64,000 nt of DNA from Cylindrodendrum hubeiense (GCA_014621425.1 JAANBB010000009.1:310001-374000); one strand, 5' to 3'. Positions 23,722-36,766 are shown, counted from the first letter of the stretch. Program-made: numbers and translations. The notes: generated by a model not told the origin, from the sequence alone.

Positions 23722-26700
23722 TCTGATGGATGATGATCTGATGGATTGGATCATCAACAAATACTACGCGGCTCGCCCCGTCCCTACCTCGTCCCTACCC
23801 CCGTCTCTACTACGCCGCTACTACGCCCCTAGCCTCGGGCTAAAACAAGGCCAAAAACATAATTTCTTATTGGGTCTTTCTTAATGGATTTAATAGATGG
23901 CAAGCAACAGAATATGTCGGACTCGGATATTATACGCGCGAAAATAGCATGGCGCATTGTCAATACTCAAAATTCCGCGGCCAACGATGCCGCAACTCTT
24001 AGCATAGAAAATATACTGAGCGCGATGCGCTTCTTCCATTCACCACCCACTGTTACCCACTGTTAGCTGTGCCTTTGAGAGGATTTGCCCGGCGACTTTC
24101 AGCCAGCCGTGTGTCAGCTGTGCCGTGTTGGCTGACCATGCATCCCTGGGACCCCTCCGCTCAGCTCCGCCCAGCCAACTGGCATACATGAGGCCAGCTT
24201 CTTTTCCAATCACCGCCCACCATTCTGGGCCTTCAGTCCCAAAGCATTTGCCGGCTGGCACCACAGATTCCCGACTCTATCCCTTTCTCGGCACTTGCTC
24301 CAGTCTGGCATCCGAGGCATACCTGAAGGCACACCGAAGAAGAGAGGGAGCCAAACCACACCTAACACCTACAAACTACCAGGGAAACCCCAAGTTACTC
24401 TCGGTCAGTACAGACCTCTCAACTCGGCCATTTTTGAGACGGCGCTCAAAGTGCCAATATTCTCTTTGCCAACATGCCTTTACCAACGAAAATAGAACAC
24501 GTTGGATCGAGGTTTGCCATCGCATGAAGCCAAGTCAGGTGAGGCGCTTGTTTTCAAGTCACTGCCTAAAAAATAGCCTAGCTTCGCCGTCCGCCAAGCC
24601 AATATTTATCCACAGCCAAGAGCCTAGGCGGGGGTACTGAGCAACAAAGCAACGGTGGGGAGCTTTTCGCAGTCCCAGTGGGAAAGACAATTCCTACTCG
24701 ATGCCATTGATTCATGCGCGGGCCAATTCTTGTCGACTCTAGCGGGATCATTGTATTCCCGCCGCACTCGTGCACGGTTCAAAAGAGCCCAGGCATTTGG
24801 TATTCGTATTTCGACGCCCTAATAGCAAAACAAAGTGCCAAACATTAGTCTTGGCAACCCAAAGATCTCAACCCCGCGTGGCAAACCTCCGATCACTCCA
24901 CAAGTCTCGGGGGCCGGGCTGCGACAATGATTCAGCCAATTGCACGATCATCTCACTTACGAGCCCGAGGCATCCACAAAGTCAATTACAAAACCTTTGC
25001 GGGTGAGCTCTGGCCAGGTTTCAAGTTCGCCACCTTATTCAGCCTTGTTTGTGGGCGGAGGTGCGCTCAGCCCACCTCAAGTAGCCACTAATAACTTGTG
25101 GACGATATCAAGCCTCTCCATCAACCCTTGATCCCCGGCATGGGAGAGAACATTACCTGGCACCGTGGTTTTCTATTCCATATATCACGTCATCTTAAGC
25201 ATGCTACAGGGCTGAGCTGTGTCTTACACTGAGTTTCACATGGCGGTGTTGGCGTCAACGGGTTGAGACATCCTTGTAACGAGATATAACTTTAAATCCT
25301 TCTGATATCATTTTCGCCTGCGACTCTCCAATCCTATGTACTACGTAAGTATTGTTAACTTATATTAATAAAAGGATCAAGGTGGTGAGACTGGCGGCCA
25401 ACCAGACCCAACACACCCGCGCAATCGGCGTAGCATCAGCCACGGAGAGATGGGTGAGAGACCATTGGAGGTGACCCCTGACTTCCAGGACCTCCCAAAC
25501 AGACCTGCAGATACCCCAATCACGAATTCAGTGAGAAAACTACCATGCACATCACGACAGATGAAGGGAGAAATGCCATCAGAAATCCTCCTGCCTAAGG
25601 CGCAAGTTCCGAACGTCGCCCGAGACAGCCCCACATCCCGGCTTCCTCTTCTGGCAACAGTCCGGGCCGACCCCGAGAGTAGCCCGGAATGACTCTTCCC
25701 GGAAAGTCATTCGGCGTGCTGATATCGCGTCTTGGCAAGGCTAAGCGAGCTTCGCCTTCAATGCAAGATTTTCAAATGCTGGCTCAGTCTGACAGGTGCG
25801 TTCAGCCTAAGCTCTATCTGAGCTGATCGAGATGTACCACGGCCGTCACGGCATCGGCGAAACCCCTCATTTTGCATGCATGCATTGACGCGGCCAGGTA
25901 ACGAACGGAAGCTTGGGAAACGCCCAGCACCTCCTCTTCAACATGAAAAAGCAAACCCCGGTGAGCATCGCAACCCTTTCATCGCTAGTTCTTCTCGAAA
26001 ACGATGCGTTGGCAATGCTGCGGATAATTTCCATCCCATGTCTGGCAGGGCTTGCTCTCGGTCGTCATATCTGAACTAGACCCGGGTTTCGCGGCATTGT
26101 CAGCGGCGCAGCTCGTCGAGCGCTATCGAAGCAGCTCCAACACCATTAGGAACGGCCTCGACATGCACCTGACCACTTGCAACCCATCCAAACTCCCCGC
26201 AAGGCGTCCAACAAGGCATCGTGCTCTGCTCTCAGCCCTGGGAGCCTAGACTGCATTGCCCACCCCCGCCTGCACTGCGCAATGTCGCCATTGGCTCACG
26301 CCGCATCGTCCAGATAGAACTGACCTCTTATGCTTCAGACCAGCCCACTTTGGCCGGCCTTATGGGGGCCATCTCCAGCCTAACCGTATCGTGCCATGGA
26401 ATCATGACGTTCGCATGCAAGTCGAGCAGCAAAGCGCCGTGCTGCTGGTGTCCCCACACTGGGAACTATTGCGGCCCCCAACCACACTCTCGTTTTCAGA
26501 GTAACAGCAGCTGTATCGCCAAGCAGCATCAGATGACTATCCGGCGTAGGATGGTTGCCTCCTGGATAAGAGAGTGGGACGCGTCCCATGCGCCGCAACT
26601 AATGCGCTCACAAAAGGAAAGGTCCTCGCCGGGTCTGGGTTTCGGGCCAGGGAAGTTCTTGCACATTCAAACGACGTTGTATTGTTCATTTCAGTCAACC

Positions 26701-26738
26701 GAATCCCAGAAGCGCCATAGAGAGACTATTGACGCAGT
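23722..26738. other. Gene-poor spacer
   Basis: About 3 kb with only short frames (up to 185 codons at 26221-26778) that lack family features and run through low-information sequence. No repeat family or transposon ends recognised. Confidence 0.5.
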
Positions 26739-27278
26739 ATGGAGGCGATCACAGATGGACCGCTTCCCCACTCGGTAGTGATTCGTCAAGCGGTCCATGT
26801 CATCACACAAACCTTGTCATGGGAACATACCACCTTCACAACCCACGTTACGCTGGGCGGAGAACCGACCGACACGGCGGAAATAACAACACATCATGAC
26901 AGCGGCAGCGGGCTTTCGGGTGCCCAAATTGGAGCCATCGTCGGCTCACTTGTTGGCTTCTTCCTCCTGGTCATGGTCGTCTTATGCTGCTGCTGTCAGC
27001 GCCGGCGTCCAGCGAAGCGGCATGATGACCGCGGCAGCTACGCGAGCTATAGCAGCTCATATGTCACCGACGATTTCCCCGAGCCCTGGCCGCCAAAGGG
27101 ACATTACCGACGTACGCCACAGCCCATGACGCCACGGCCCATGGCGCCGCGGCCCAGTCCTATTCAACGGCCGCCCCCGGTTGCCGAACGCATTCCTGGA
27201 GGTCCACGATACCCAACATACCGCGCTATCCCGATTCCGAATCCTCGTCGACCTAGGCATGTTAAACATGTATCTTAA
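26739..27278 (+). CDS. Small single-span membrane protein, function unknown
   Basis: A 179-residue frame. The first 55 residues are Thr-rich with no clear signal peptide. A strong membrane span (about 63-82, GAQIGAIVGSLVGFFLLVMV) is followed by CCCC (83-86) and a basic stop-transfer patch QRRRPAKR. The tail is rich in Pro and Arg with repeated TPRPMAPRP-like units. This glycine-rich span plus Cys cluster (a likely palmitoylation site) is common among small fungal surface proteins with a cytosolic tail. An upstream exon carrying a secretion signal cannot be excluded. No enzyme motif is visible. Reality as a gene is supported by the membrane pattern, not by a recognised family. Confidence 0.6.
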   Translation: MEAITDGPLPHSVVIRQAVHVITQTLSWEHTTFTTHVTLGGEPTDTAEITTHHDSGSGLSGAQIGAIVGSLVGFFLLVMVVLCCCCQRRRPAKRHDDRGSYASYSSSYVTDDFPEPWPPKGHYRRTPQPMTPRPMAPRPSPIQRPPPVAERIPGGPRYPTYRAIPIPNPRRPRHVKHVS

Positions 27279-27830
27279 GTCTCGGTACATCCTTTGAGGT
27301 ATCGATGCATTATGGGCGTGTACCTATTATACAGTCAGACAGAATTGCGTCTTTCCAGAGATTCATGGCGACCCGGCGGGTTCTCCGGTTATACTGTTTC
27401 TGTCTCCTCTTCATCACGAAAGTTTCCGAGAACGGGAACAAGATACACTAATTTGTAAGCACTCATTTAACGAGTTCCTTCAAATTGATGGCTTGATACT
27501 TACATCGGTTACTGGCAGTTTGCAAATATCCGGTCTGAGTGCCGACGAGTCTATGAATTCTATGATCACAATGCCGATTTTCTTTTTATGACGAGGGGGA
27601 CATATTAGCGGGAGCTTTCATCATTTCTGTATGTTTTGTAATTGGCCAGGCCAATGAAGTGCACAGGCACTCAACACTACTCCGTATCTCTATTATTAAT
27701 CAACTTCCACAACACCATTGCTTTCACTCGGCGACTTGGCCAAAACACGTTAACCCATGATGGCAAAGAACCCCCCTAGCCCAATCCCCAAGACAATACG
27801 TCAAGTGCCTCTTTTGCTGTTGTTAAGACT
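27279..27830. other. Convergent intergenic region
   Basis: About 550 bp, A/T-rich by eye, between the stops of two convergent genes; no gene seen. Confidence 0.6.
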
Positions 27831-29456
27831 TTAAACAACAATCTTTCCACTCGCAGCACAGCTGTGCTGCTTCCCGGCAACCTTAACCTTGGCCTCCCAC
27901 TTGTCAAAGCTCAAGGCTACCTCTCGCTTGCTCTTCGGGTTGGTTGTGGTCTGAGATCTCGCGGGGACACCCTCCAAGCTCAGGGCAAACTGGGCCGCAG
28001 CTCGGCCGGCAGTCTTGGCATTGAGCGTCAATGCAGACCAGTTGATGTTGTCAATGCCATCACACGCCAGGTGATAGCAAGGGTCGGTCTCCGAATCTGC
28101 ACCAGTGAAGATGCCAGAAGATGGGATGCCGAGCTCAAGGAAGGCAACGTAGTCAGAAGACGATTCGAACTCGCTATGATGGTCGTTAGTGATTTGATAT
28201 TAATACACGGGGGATCAAAACATACCTGTACGTGGCATCTTTGCCCTTCTTGGTGAGCCACTTGACGATAATGTCTCCGCCAACCTTGTCACCATCATTG
28301 TTGGCGTATACACTGTATACAGGGTAAGGAGAACCGATCATATCGTAGTTGAAGTAGAATCGGATCTTATCAGCTTCCTCTGAGGTCAACTGAGAGCCGT
28401 AGTAAAGAGACCCAATCAAGCCGCTCCTAGAGCATAGTTAGTTACCCGCGTATACATAAGACTTTGTTGCACTTACTCCTCAGCTCCCCACCACGCGAAA
28501 CGGACCTTGTTGGCATATCCCTTGTAGTTGGTGAAGGACTTGGCAACCTCAAGGATAGCTGCGGTTCCGCTGCCATCGTCGTTGATTCCGGGACCAGCTT
28601 GCACGCTGTCGAGGTGAGCTCCCAACATGACGACGTTGTCGGGATCGCCCTCCTTTGTCTCCGTGATAATGTTCCAGGATTCCCTCGTTTCGTTGATGCT
28701 ATCAACCAAGAGAGTAACCTCAAGCGTCTCGCCGGCGGCAATACGCTCTTGCCAGGCAGTACCCACTGCGTACCTAATGACGCCAACCGGCACAATCAGG
28801 CCAAGGTTCTCAGCACTGAGAGTGGCACTTCCAATGTTATCGCCAGGGGTCTGGTTGATGAGGATAGCACCCAAAGCTCCATGAGCCTTGGCCAACTTCA
28901 ACTTGTCGGAGATGGCACAACTGCCGCGCTTCACGAGAACAATCTTGTTGGTGGCGTCAATTCCCTCCCACTGATCCTCGAAGCATCCTGAACCACGCTC
29001 AAGATCGTCGGGAACAGGGATAAGCTCCGCAGTCACACCGTCCGGGGTAGGAGTCGCATTGTTGTAAATGAGGGTGATGACATAGACGTCCTCACCATCT
29101 GGGCCACGGACCCAGATGTCTCGGGTCTGCTCGAATGTGTGGTTGAAAGGCTGGACATAGGTGTCCAAGTACTTTCCATACTTGCCCTCGACGATGCTTA
29201 CGATGTAGTCAAGAGAAGCCTTGTAGCCAGGGAGACCAAAGGCTCGGTTGCCATCGTTTGCGATGCCAATTTTGTTCAAGTCTGAGAGGGTCTTCTTGAG
29301 CCTGGGATTGTTAGATATTTAATTGGGGATGGTTTGGTTTGACGGTGCCTACTTGGACTTCTTAATGTCTCCCTCAACCTGGCTGGCCGTCAACTTCTTG
29401 CCGGCCACCTCAGCAGCAAGCAGCGCTCCGTAGAGCAAACCAGTGAGAAGCTTCAT
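27831..29456 (-). CDS. M28 aminopeptidase (aminopeptidase Y-like)
   Basis: Exons 29456-29353, 29301-28477, 28426-28226 and 28173-27831 join to 490 residues. A signal peptide (MKLLTGLLYGALLAAEVAG) leads into a short propeptide-like part, then the peptidase with an inserted PA domain (about 130-230; VLVKRGSCAISDKLKLA). Zinc ligands of family M28 are visible: His264 in GAHLDSVQAG, Asp276 in GINDDGSGT, Glu309/Glu310 in WWGAEESG, Asp in FNYDMIGSP, and His in DPCYHLACDGI. The enzyme trims N-terminal residues from peptides in the vacuole or outside the cell. Several N-x-S/T sites fit a glycoprotein. Secreted versus vacuolar location cannot be decided from the sequence. Confidence 0.94.
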
Positions 29457-30873
29457 AGTGCTGAAAAATGAATCTTAAGGTGTTGCGACGCTCTGTGTGA
29501 AGCCTGTCGTGCAGAGGTTAGAGTGGCCCAAGACGCGACCAAAAGGCAGTTATATAGCACAGCATTGCCAGCTCCTTCATAGCTCAAGTGGATCAACAAG
29601 CTCAGGTCTAGGCATTCGCAGCACAGTAAGAATAGCAGTGCTCGGTAAGCTCTTGGCCTATCGGTAGATGTAGCGGAAACGGCAGGTCCTAGAACAGAGC
29701 TCCTTGGCAGGCGGCTTGGTGCAGCACCCCATGCAATGGCGTACTACGGCGATGGCCGCCTATTTGCTACTCCGGCAAGATCAACAAGGATGCGGGAGCC
29801 CATCGGTCAGCCCGCGGGGCGCATGGAACTGTTCCTAAGAAGGCGAAGTAGTTACCCATATGGGGCTCTATAGAAGGCCATCAGTGGCGATGGGGCCAAT
29901 TACAAGAGGATCAACAGAGGAATTGGCGATGGCGATAGGCCCCTTGTACGAAAAGGCGGAGTGGAGCGAGGAACTATTGTCAAGGACAAGACGGGCGTCC
30001 AAAAGATCCTCAACACCAATCACAGGATACGGACCCTGTCCTTGGCTGAATACACGAGGCTACCTACGGAGAGATCATGTAGGAAATTATGACGAAAGGA
30101 CTGAGGAAGCGGGATTTCTCTTGTCTTATCAAGTTACAACATGGGGGCTGGTCATGCCGTGATACCGACGAGCACCAGACTACCCTGTACGCTTGGTCAC
30201 TGTACGCTTGATCAAGCCACTCTCGTTTGAACTATCGCGATACGGTGATTAAGAACGAAGGGGAAAACAAGCTTACTTTGAACCTTGATCTTTGCGAGCT
30301 ATGGCGCCTCTATCTTATCAGAAGAGGGGAATCGCCAGTCTTAATTAGGAAGGCATGGGCGTGGAACTTATGATGGCGCATGGATCATCATCAACTCATC
30401 AGCCCTGCACCACGGGGATACTGTGCTGCACTAGAGCTACTGTGGCCGAGGGTGCTACAGACACTGTGCGGTTTGAACAAGACGGCGCTGAGAAGGCCAT
30501 TGGTGGGATCGTATTAGGTAACCCCCACCCTGGAGCCCACGCCAACTCGCCTGCTTCTAGAACCCAGCGTCTCGCCGGCTCGGTGTTCTACGGCCATATG
30601 ACTAAGACTCGCCGCCTTCACTCGGATAGACTCGGCATTGGCGGGGTAGGCGAATGTAAACGTAAAGTTTGTCTGTTCGGTCAAACGACACCAGCTGATT
30701 GACTGAGCCATGGCCGCGACTACACTAAAGACTCCGCCGTGGCGTGCTTCCTAACCTGACCACTTTGCATTGTTATTCCTGCATCGTCGAAATCTTCTCG
30801 AGCTTCATCTGGGTGTTTCGAGTGCCCTGACTGCCCTCTTTTACGATAGATTGATCATCCAGCTCCCGCAAGA
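29457..30873. other. Divergent spacer, no gene seen
   Basis: About 1.4 kb between divergent peptidase and CBS genes, so both promoters lie here. A 100-codon frame at 29860-30162 has no family features and was not accepted. Confidence 0.55.
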
Positions 30874-32473
30874 ATGGCGTCCCAGGTCCCCCACACCCTC
30901 CCGCGTCCGGCGACCGTCCACTCCGCCACCGAGCTCATCGGCAACACGCCTCTCGTCCGACTCAACAAGGTGCCTCAGTCCCTGGGCATCGAGTGCGATG
31001 TTTACGTCAAGCCTGAGCTGTTCAGCGCCGGCGGCAGCGTCAAGGACCGAATCGCCCTGCGAATGATCGAGGAGGCCGAGAAGAGCGGCAGGATCAAGCC
31101 TGGCGACACCTTGATCGAGCCTACCAGTGGAAATACGTGAGACACCGCTTGTTGCAACTCGGGCGCTGGATCCCCCGCTAACTATCTCGCGCAGTGGTAT
31201 CGGTCTGGCCCTCGTCGCCGCCATCAAGGGCTACAAGACCATCATCACTCTCCCCGAGAAGATGTCTGCCGAGAAGGTCTCAGTTCTGCGAGCTCTCGGC
31301 GCCACCATCATCCGTACCCCTACGCAAGCTGCTTCGGATGCCCCAGAATCTCACATCGGTGTCGCTCGCCGCCTCGAGAAGGAGCTCCCCAACGCCCACA
31401 TTCTCGACCAGTACAGCAACGTGGACAACCCCTTGGCCCACGAGTTTGGCACTGCCGAGGAGATCTGGGAGCAGACTGGTGGCTTGGTCACCGCCATCGT
31501 TGCTGGCGCTGGTACCGGTGGCACCATCACTGGCCTGGCCAGGGGATTGAAGAAGCACAATAAGGACATCAAGGTCATTGCCGCCGATCCTCACGGCAGT
31601 ATCCTCGCTCTGCCTGATCTCCTCAACAAGGAGCATGCCGACGAGCCGTACAAGGTCGAGGGCATTGGCTATGACTTCGTTCCCGATGTTCTGGACCGCG
31701 ATGTCGTCGACAAGTGGTACAAGACCGATGACCAGCAGTCCTTCAACCTTGCCAGGAGACTTATTGCCGAAGAGGGTCTCCTCGTCGGTGGTAGCTCTGG
31801 TTCTGCCATGGCTGCCATGCTCCTCGCCGTCAAGGAGTACGGTTTCAAGAAGGGAGATGTTGTCGTCGTTCTCCTGCCCGACAGCATCCGAAGCTATCTG
31901 TCCAAGTTTGCTGATGATGACTGGCTGGCCGCCAACAACCTGTTGCCCGTCAACGGCGTGGAGTCGACGGTGGAGAGCAAGTCGAACGACCCTTACGAGG
32001 GTGCCACTATTGCGGCGCTCCGTCTCAAGCCCGTCACCTCGGTTGGCGCTTCTGCTTTGTGCTCCGAGGCCATCGAGACCATGCGCGACAAGGGTTTCGA
32101 CCAGCTCCCCGTTCTCTCCGACACTGGCAGCAAGCTGGTCGGTCTGGTGACGCTGGGCAACCTGCTTGCCTACATCTCCCGTGGACGTGCCACCGCCCAG
32201 AGCCCCGTCAAGGATGTCATGTTTGACTTTGCTCGCTTTGACGAAATCGTCACCGACCCCCGCGAGGTCGCCTCCCCCGGCAAGGCCAGCAAGAGAAGGA
32301 ACTTTGTCGAGATTACCATCGACACCCCTCTCACCACCCTGAGCAAGTTCTTCGAGTGGAACAGTGCTGCTGTTGTCACTGAGAGAGCCGGAGACTCCAA
32401 GTCTCTGTCCAAGCCCATTGGTGTCGTGACCAAGGTTGACCTGCTCACCTGGATGGTCAACAAGAAGTTGTAG
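30874..32473 (+). CDS. CYS4: Cystathionine beta-synthase
   Basis: Exons 30874-31136 and 31195-32473 encode 513 residues, the usual fungal length (about 505-520). The PLP-dependent enzyme condenses serine and homocysteine to cystathionine in the transsulfuration route to cysteine, in the cytosol. The fold-type II core shows [12 protein letters not shown], the PLP lysine Lys57 in [11 protein letters not shown], the substrate loop PTSGNTGIGLA (joined across the intron), the phosphate loop [10 protein letters not shown] and GGSSGSA. Two C-terminal CBS domains follow from about residue 375 ([15 protein letters not shown] and the ending [14 protein letters not shown]). There is no N-terminal heme-binding Cys/His segment as in animals, matching other fungi. 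The gene converges on SRP receptor beta, leaving 261 bp between stop codons. Confidence 0.95.
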
Positions 32474-32734
32474 ATATGCCTCGCAAGAGGCTGGAACGAG
32501 TACTCATGTTTTCAACGACATTAACGTCTGGCGTTCCTAGGATAGGATAGATGGAGAAGCGAGGGATTTCAACTGCTTATAGAATGGGAATCTGGAGAAG
32601 TAGGTAGACTCAACATCTACAGGACATTCCGCGAGTGATACTGGTTGCATGAATTAAGATGTTATAATTAATATTGAAGTGTCAATCCACTACCGAATCT
32701 TGCTCAACGTGAATTGCACCAAGACTGCCCCAGT

Positions 32735-33592
32735 TTATATCCTCTGGGCAATCCACCACCACCACTTCTCCGCACCTGGGCCGTCACCAGTGACATTGCC
32801 GGGAACAACTTCCACTTCAACGTCGAACTCCCGCAGCTGGCTGAAGGTGAACTTGGCCGAGCCGTACTCTCCCAGCCAAGAATCTTGCTCCTCGGAGCCA
32901 ATCTCGTCGGTTCCCACACCAGAGTCCAGCAGTCCCTTGCTCTTGGAGGCGCGGATCCTTGTGAGTTCAGCCTCCAGGTTGGACTTGACGAGGGTCGAGG
33001 GGAGCGCGGTGAAGAGATCCATCTTGTTGGCGGCAATCATAATCGGGATGGCGGCCTTGGTCTTGGCGCTGGTGGTAGCCCGCTTCTGGACAAAGAGCAG
33101 GACATCGTATAGGTAGGCAGCCGTGGGCGCGAGAATCTCCGGCTCGCCGAGCGCGGCGGCGTCGACCATGAAGACGACAGCTTGAAGCTTCTCGGTGCTG
33201 TTCAGCTTGGCCATGGCGGAGTTGCGGAGCTTGCCGTGACCGGGGGTGTCGACGAACAGGAACTTGGTGTAGGTGCCGTCGGTGGCATCGTGGTTGCGGA
33301 AGGACTTCTTGGTGGCCGAATCGGTCGAGGCGTTGAGCTCGACGGACTGTGAGACCTGCGAGGTGTGGGTCTCGGTGTCGGAGGAGCCGCGCTCAAAGAG
33401 CGTCTGCAGCGACGTCTTGCCAGAGTTGGAGGGGCCCACGAGGAGGACGGTGGGTGGGATCGTGTATGTGCGCGACGAGGAGAGGATGATGTGGAGGAGG
33501 ATTGGCATGCCGAGGATGATGATGATTCCAATGACGATCGTAGGCACCGACGGCGTCATGATGGCCTCGACGGCCTGGGTGAAGGTCACCAT
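32735..33592 (-). CDS. SRP102: Signal recognition particle receptor subunit beta
   Basis: A single exon of 285 residues from the ATG at 33592, which has a strong CCACCATGG context. The frame extends upstream to 33709, but the extra 39 residues are Ser-rich and unlike the family. An N-terminal membrane anchor (about 17-38) is followed by an Arf-like small GTPase domain: GPSNSGKTS (53-61, P-loop), FVDTPGHGKLR (G3) and AANKMD (G4). The protein anchors SRP receptor alpha at the ER membrane for co-translational targeting. A Ser/Thr-rich insertion lies between the P-loop and G3, as is common in fungal forms. The gene is divergent from AKR1. Confidence 0.9.
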   Translation of the reverse strand: MVTFTQAVEAIMTPSVPTIVIGIIIILGMPILLHIILSSSRTYTIPPTVLLVGPSNSGKTSLQTLFERGSSDTETHTSQVSQSVELNASTDSATKKSFRNHDATDGTYTKFLFVDTPGHGKLRNSAMAKLNSTEKLQAVVFMVDAAALGEPEILAPTAAYLYDVLLFVQKRATTSAKTKAAIPIMIAANKMDLFTALPSTLVKSNLEAELTRIRASKSKGLLDSGVGTDEIGSEEQDSWLGEYGSAKFTFSQLREFDVEVEVVPGNVTGDGPGAEKWWWWIAQRI

Positions 33593-34373
33593 GGTGGCTA
33601 GAAGGCGGTGGCTCCCGCTGGGCGCCGAGCTGGTCGATGGGGAGGCGAAGTCGAGACGCGGAGGTGTTTGTGAGGATGTAGAGGAATTGGAGGAGTGAGA
33701 GATGCTCAAGGGAGAATCTCTTCTGACCGATGCGATAGGCGACCCAACAAGTCAACAAGTCAACACCCGGCGGCGAGCTGTGGAGCTGTATACGTGTTGC
33801 GAAATATCGACAATCGAAAGGTCGGAAGTTTGCGATGCCGTGCGGAACGATAATGTGGCCAGCCCACCACCCTGGAGGTCCTAGACCGGCCACAAGGCCA
33901 CGGCGCCACGACGTTCTCAAGGTGGAGAGCAGCCACAGCTCCTGAGCCACACGCCGCACGTGAGAAGCCACCTCTCTGTTCCGGGGGATTTGCTCAGCCA
34001 CAGGGGTCCCCTGAAATGGCAGTCGGGATTGGGGGCGTCGCTAGCCCTGTTTAGGGAAGGGCTAGGCTCATCCAGGCTCAGCCAGGCTCAGCCGCGCTCG
34101 GCATCGCGGCTTCAGCAATACGTAGACTGGTCCACGCGCCGCTCCTCGCAAAATTGCCATTTTATTCGGGTCAGCCCTTCGCACAGCTTATCTTCTCGTG
34201 CGCCTCCTGTTCGACTTCGACATGATACGGTTGTAGTCGCTATTCCCTCGCTTCTCGACCTTTTCCGCCGCTTCCCCCCGTTCCCAGCTCCCCGTCCGCG
34301 CCGTATTCTGTCTCAGGAGTCTGCCTCGCCCAGTCCACCATCCTCGTCGACCAACCCCTGGCTCACAGTCGTG
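33593..34373. promoter_or_regulatory. Divergent promoter interval, SRP102 / AKR1
   Basis: About 780 bp between the divergent ATGs, containing both promoters. A short direct repeat (GGCTCAGCCA-like units, about 34064-34098) is visible. No gene seen. Confidence 0.5.
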
Positions 34374-36766
34374 ATGGGAAGCGTCACGCCCGCCAGCAGC
34401 TCGTCGGCTGCCTCGGCCGCGCCGATTCAGCCGACGACCAAGGCCGCCGTCGCCGTACCGAAACTCAACAGCGAGATGGAGATGGGCAGCCTGCCCAGCG
34501 ACGGCCAGAACCAGGAGGAGGATATCATGCAGATTGCTCGTGTGGGCGATGTCCCAGCCATGGAGAAGCTGTTTGAGTCTGGCGAGTTCGATGCCACATA
34601 TACCGATGATGAAGGGATCACGCCTCTACACGTAAGTGATTATTTGCTCCGTCGCCAGTGGGAGGGGAACAGCTTCTGGAGCTCGAAGCTGACAAATACC
34701 GTCATTTAGTGGGCTGCCATTAACAACCAGTATGCGATGTGCAAGTTCCTCATCGACCACGGTGCCGAAATCAACAGAAAGGGCGGCGATTCAATTGCGA
34801 CAGCTCTCCAGTGGGCTGCCCAGCGCTGCCACTACTACACGGTCAACCTTCTCCTCCAGCACGGCGCCGACCCTCTTATCACCGACGCCCAGGGCTACAA
34901 CACTCTCCACATCTCGACATTCAACGGCAATGTCCTCCTCATCGTCCTCCTGCTACACCAGGGCATCCCCGTGGATGTCATCGACAACTTTGGCCACACG
35001 GCGTTGATGTGGTCGGCGTACAAGGGCTTCCCTCAGTGTGTCGACGTCTTCCTGCGGTGGGGCGCCAGCGTCCACGCCACAGACGAGCAAGGGTTCACGG
35101 CCCTGCATTGGGCCTTGGTCAAGGGCAACCCGGGTTGCATTCTCAAGCTTATCGAGTACGGAGCCGACCGGTTTGCAAAGACACAGACTGGAAAGACTCC
35201 TGCTGTGACCGCGAACGAGTTGAACACCCAGTCCGCCTGGCACCGTGCCCTCCGTGAGTGCGGGTTCGACGAGGATGGCCATCCCGCAATTCCAGCGTGG
35301 CCTGGTGCAAGCTATTTCTTGAAGGACAAGAGAGCGTTTGTGACGAGGTTCCTCTTCTTCTGGCCCTTCCTGCTGGTCTGGTCAATGGTCATGATCATGT
35401 CGCAAGCGCCCGTGTATTTTGGTGTACCAGTAGCATTGGCCGCTGTGTATGGCATCCAATGGTGTGCCCAGCAGGTGTTGGAGTATGCGCCTTCCGACAT
35501 GCGACATTTCCACAAGACAGTGTGTACCCCCAGTCTCTATTCTTGACTTGTTGCTAACCACGAATAGCCTTGGCTCGCCGGTATCTTTGCCGCTACACTA
35601 TTCTTCGTGGGCGTTAACTGGCTGACCAATGTCTTCTGGGCGACGACGATGGGGGCGAATGCGGGAAACACCCATACCTTCCTCAACCTTACCTTTGGCA
35701 TTTTCTTCGGTCTGACGGCGTATTTCTACATCGCTAGCATGAGATATGACCCTGGATTTGTTCCCAAGATGAACGGCATTGCGGAGCAGAAGGTCGTCAT
35801 TGATGAGCTGCTTCAGCAGTGGAAGTTTGACGAGTCCAACTTCTGTGTTACGTGCATGATTCGGACGCCCCTGCGAAGCAAGCACTGCCGCAGGTGCCAG
35901 CGATGTGTTGCCAAACACGACCAGTAAGTTGAACTGCTTCAGACGGATGACGGGATAACGCTAACTAAATCCTAGCCATTGCCCCTGGGTCAACAACTGC
36001 GTTGGAGTCAACAACCACAGACACTTCTTCTTTTACATCGTTTCCCTCAGCTTCGGAATCCTTTCATATGATTGGTTGTTGTACCATTGTAAGTTCCTTC
36101 TATATCTTTAGCCCCTCAGTCGCTAACACTGCTTTAGATTTCAACACTGTTACCGAGAATGCATCGGAGGTTTGCAATGTCTTGAGCCCCGGTCTTTGCA
36201 AGATTGTCAATGCCGACTCGTACACAGCCCTCCTGGGTGTCTGGATTACGCTCCAGCTCCTTTGGGTCACCATGCTCCTGTTCACTCAGTTCTTCCAGGT
36301 TTCCCGAGCCATGACTACTTTCGAGAACATGTACGGTATCCGGGATGCCAGTGCTACTACTGCCTTCACTTCTACGGGCACTCCTCTTGACCCCAACCAC
36401 CCATCATTGTCCACCCCAGCTGCCCATGGTGCTCATGGTCACAAGCATAAGGGTGGTCTCCTCAAGCAGTGGAGCCGCCTCCTGGGTGTTGACCCCTTCA
36501 TCGAGACCATCACTGGCCGAGGAGCTGCGTCTGCGCAGAACAAGCGCAACAAGAAGAAGAACCCTTATAGCCGAGGCTGTGTGGCCAACTGCAAGGACTT
36601 CTGGTGTGACCCCGCGCCCATCTTTGGACAGAGGGAGAACGGCACTGCGGTTCTTGGTGGCGAGAAGATTGACTACACCGCGACTTACGAGAGCCCTACA
36701 TTGATGCAATTGACTGGTAGACGGGATCGCGGTGGCTACGAAGCTGTGGGTGGCGATGATGTTTAA
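34374..36766 (+). CDS. AKR1: Ankyrin-repeat DHHC palmitoyltransferase
   Basis: Exons 34374-34631, 34710-35519, 35568-35923, 35976-36088 and 36138-36766 encode 721 residues. An acidic N terminus is followed by about six ankyrin repeats (about 50-270; for example [20 protein letters not shown]), then membrane spans, the cysteine-rich DHHC domain and two more spans before a basic, glycine-rich tail. The zinc cysteines [21 protein letters not shown] lead to Asp474-His475-His476-Cys477, where Cys477 is the acyl acceptor. Akr1 enzymes S-palmitoylate proteins at the Golgi and endosomes and act in endocytosis and polarity. The His475 codon is split by an intron, so the catalytic motif exists only after splicing. 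The architecture of Akr1/HIP14 is complete. Confidence 0.95.

Noticed and set aside
26221..26778. 185-codon plus frame overlapping the small membrane protein
   Set aside because: Different frame from the membrane protein, and the translation shows no organised features.
29860..30162. 100-codon plus frame
   Set aside because: No family features; lies in the shared promoter region of two well-supported genes.
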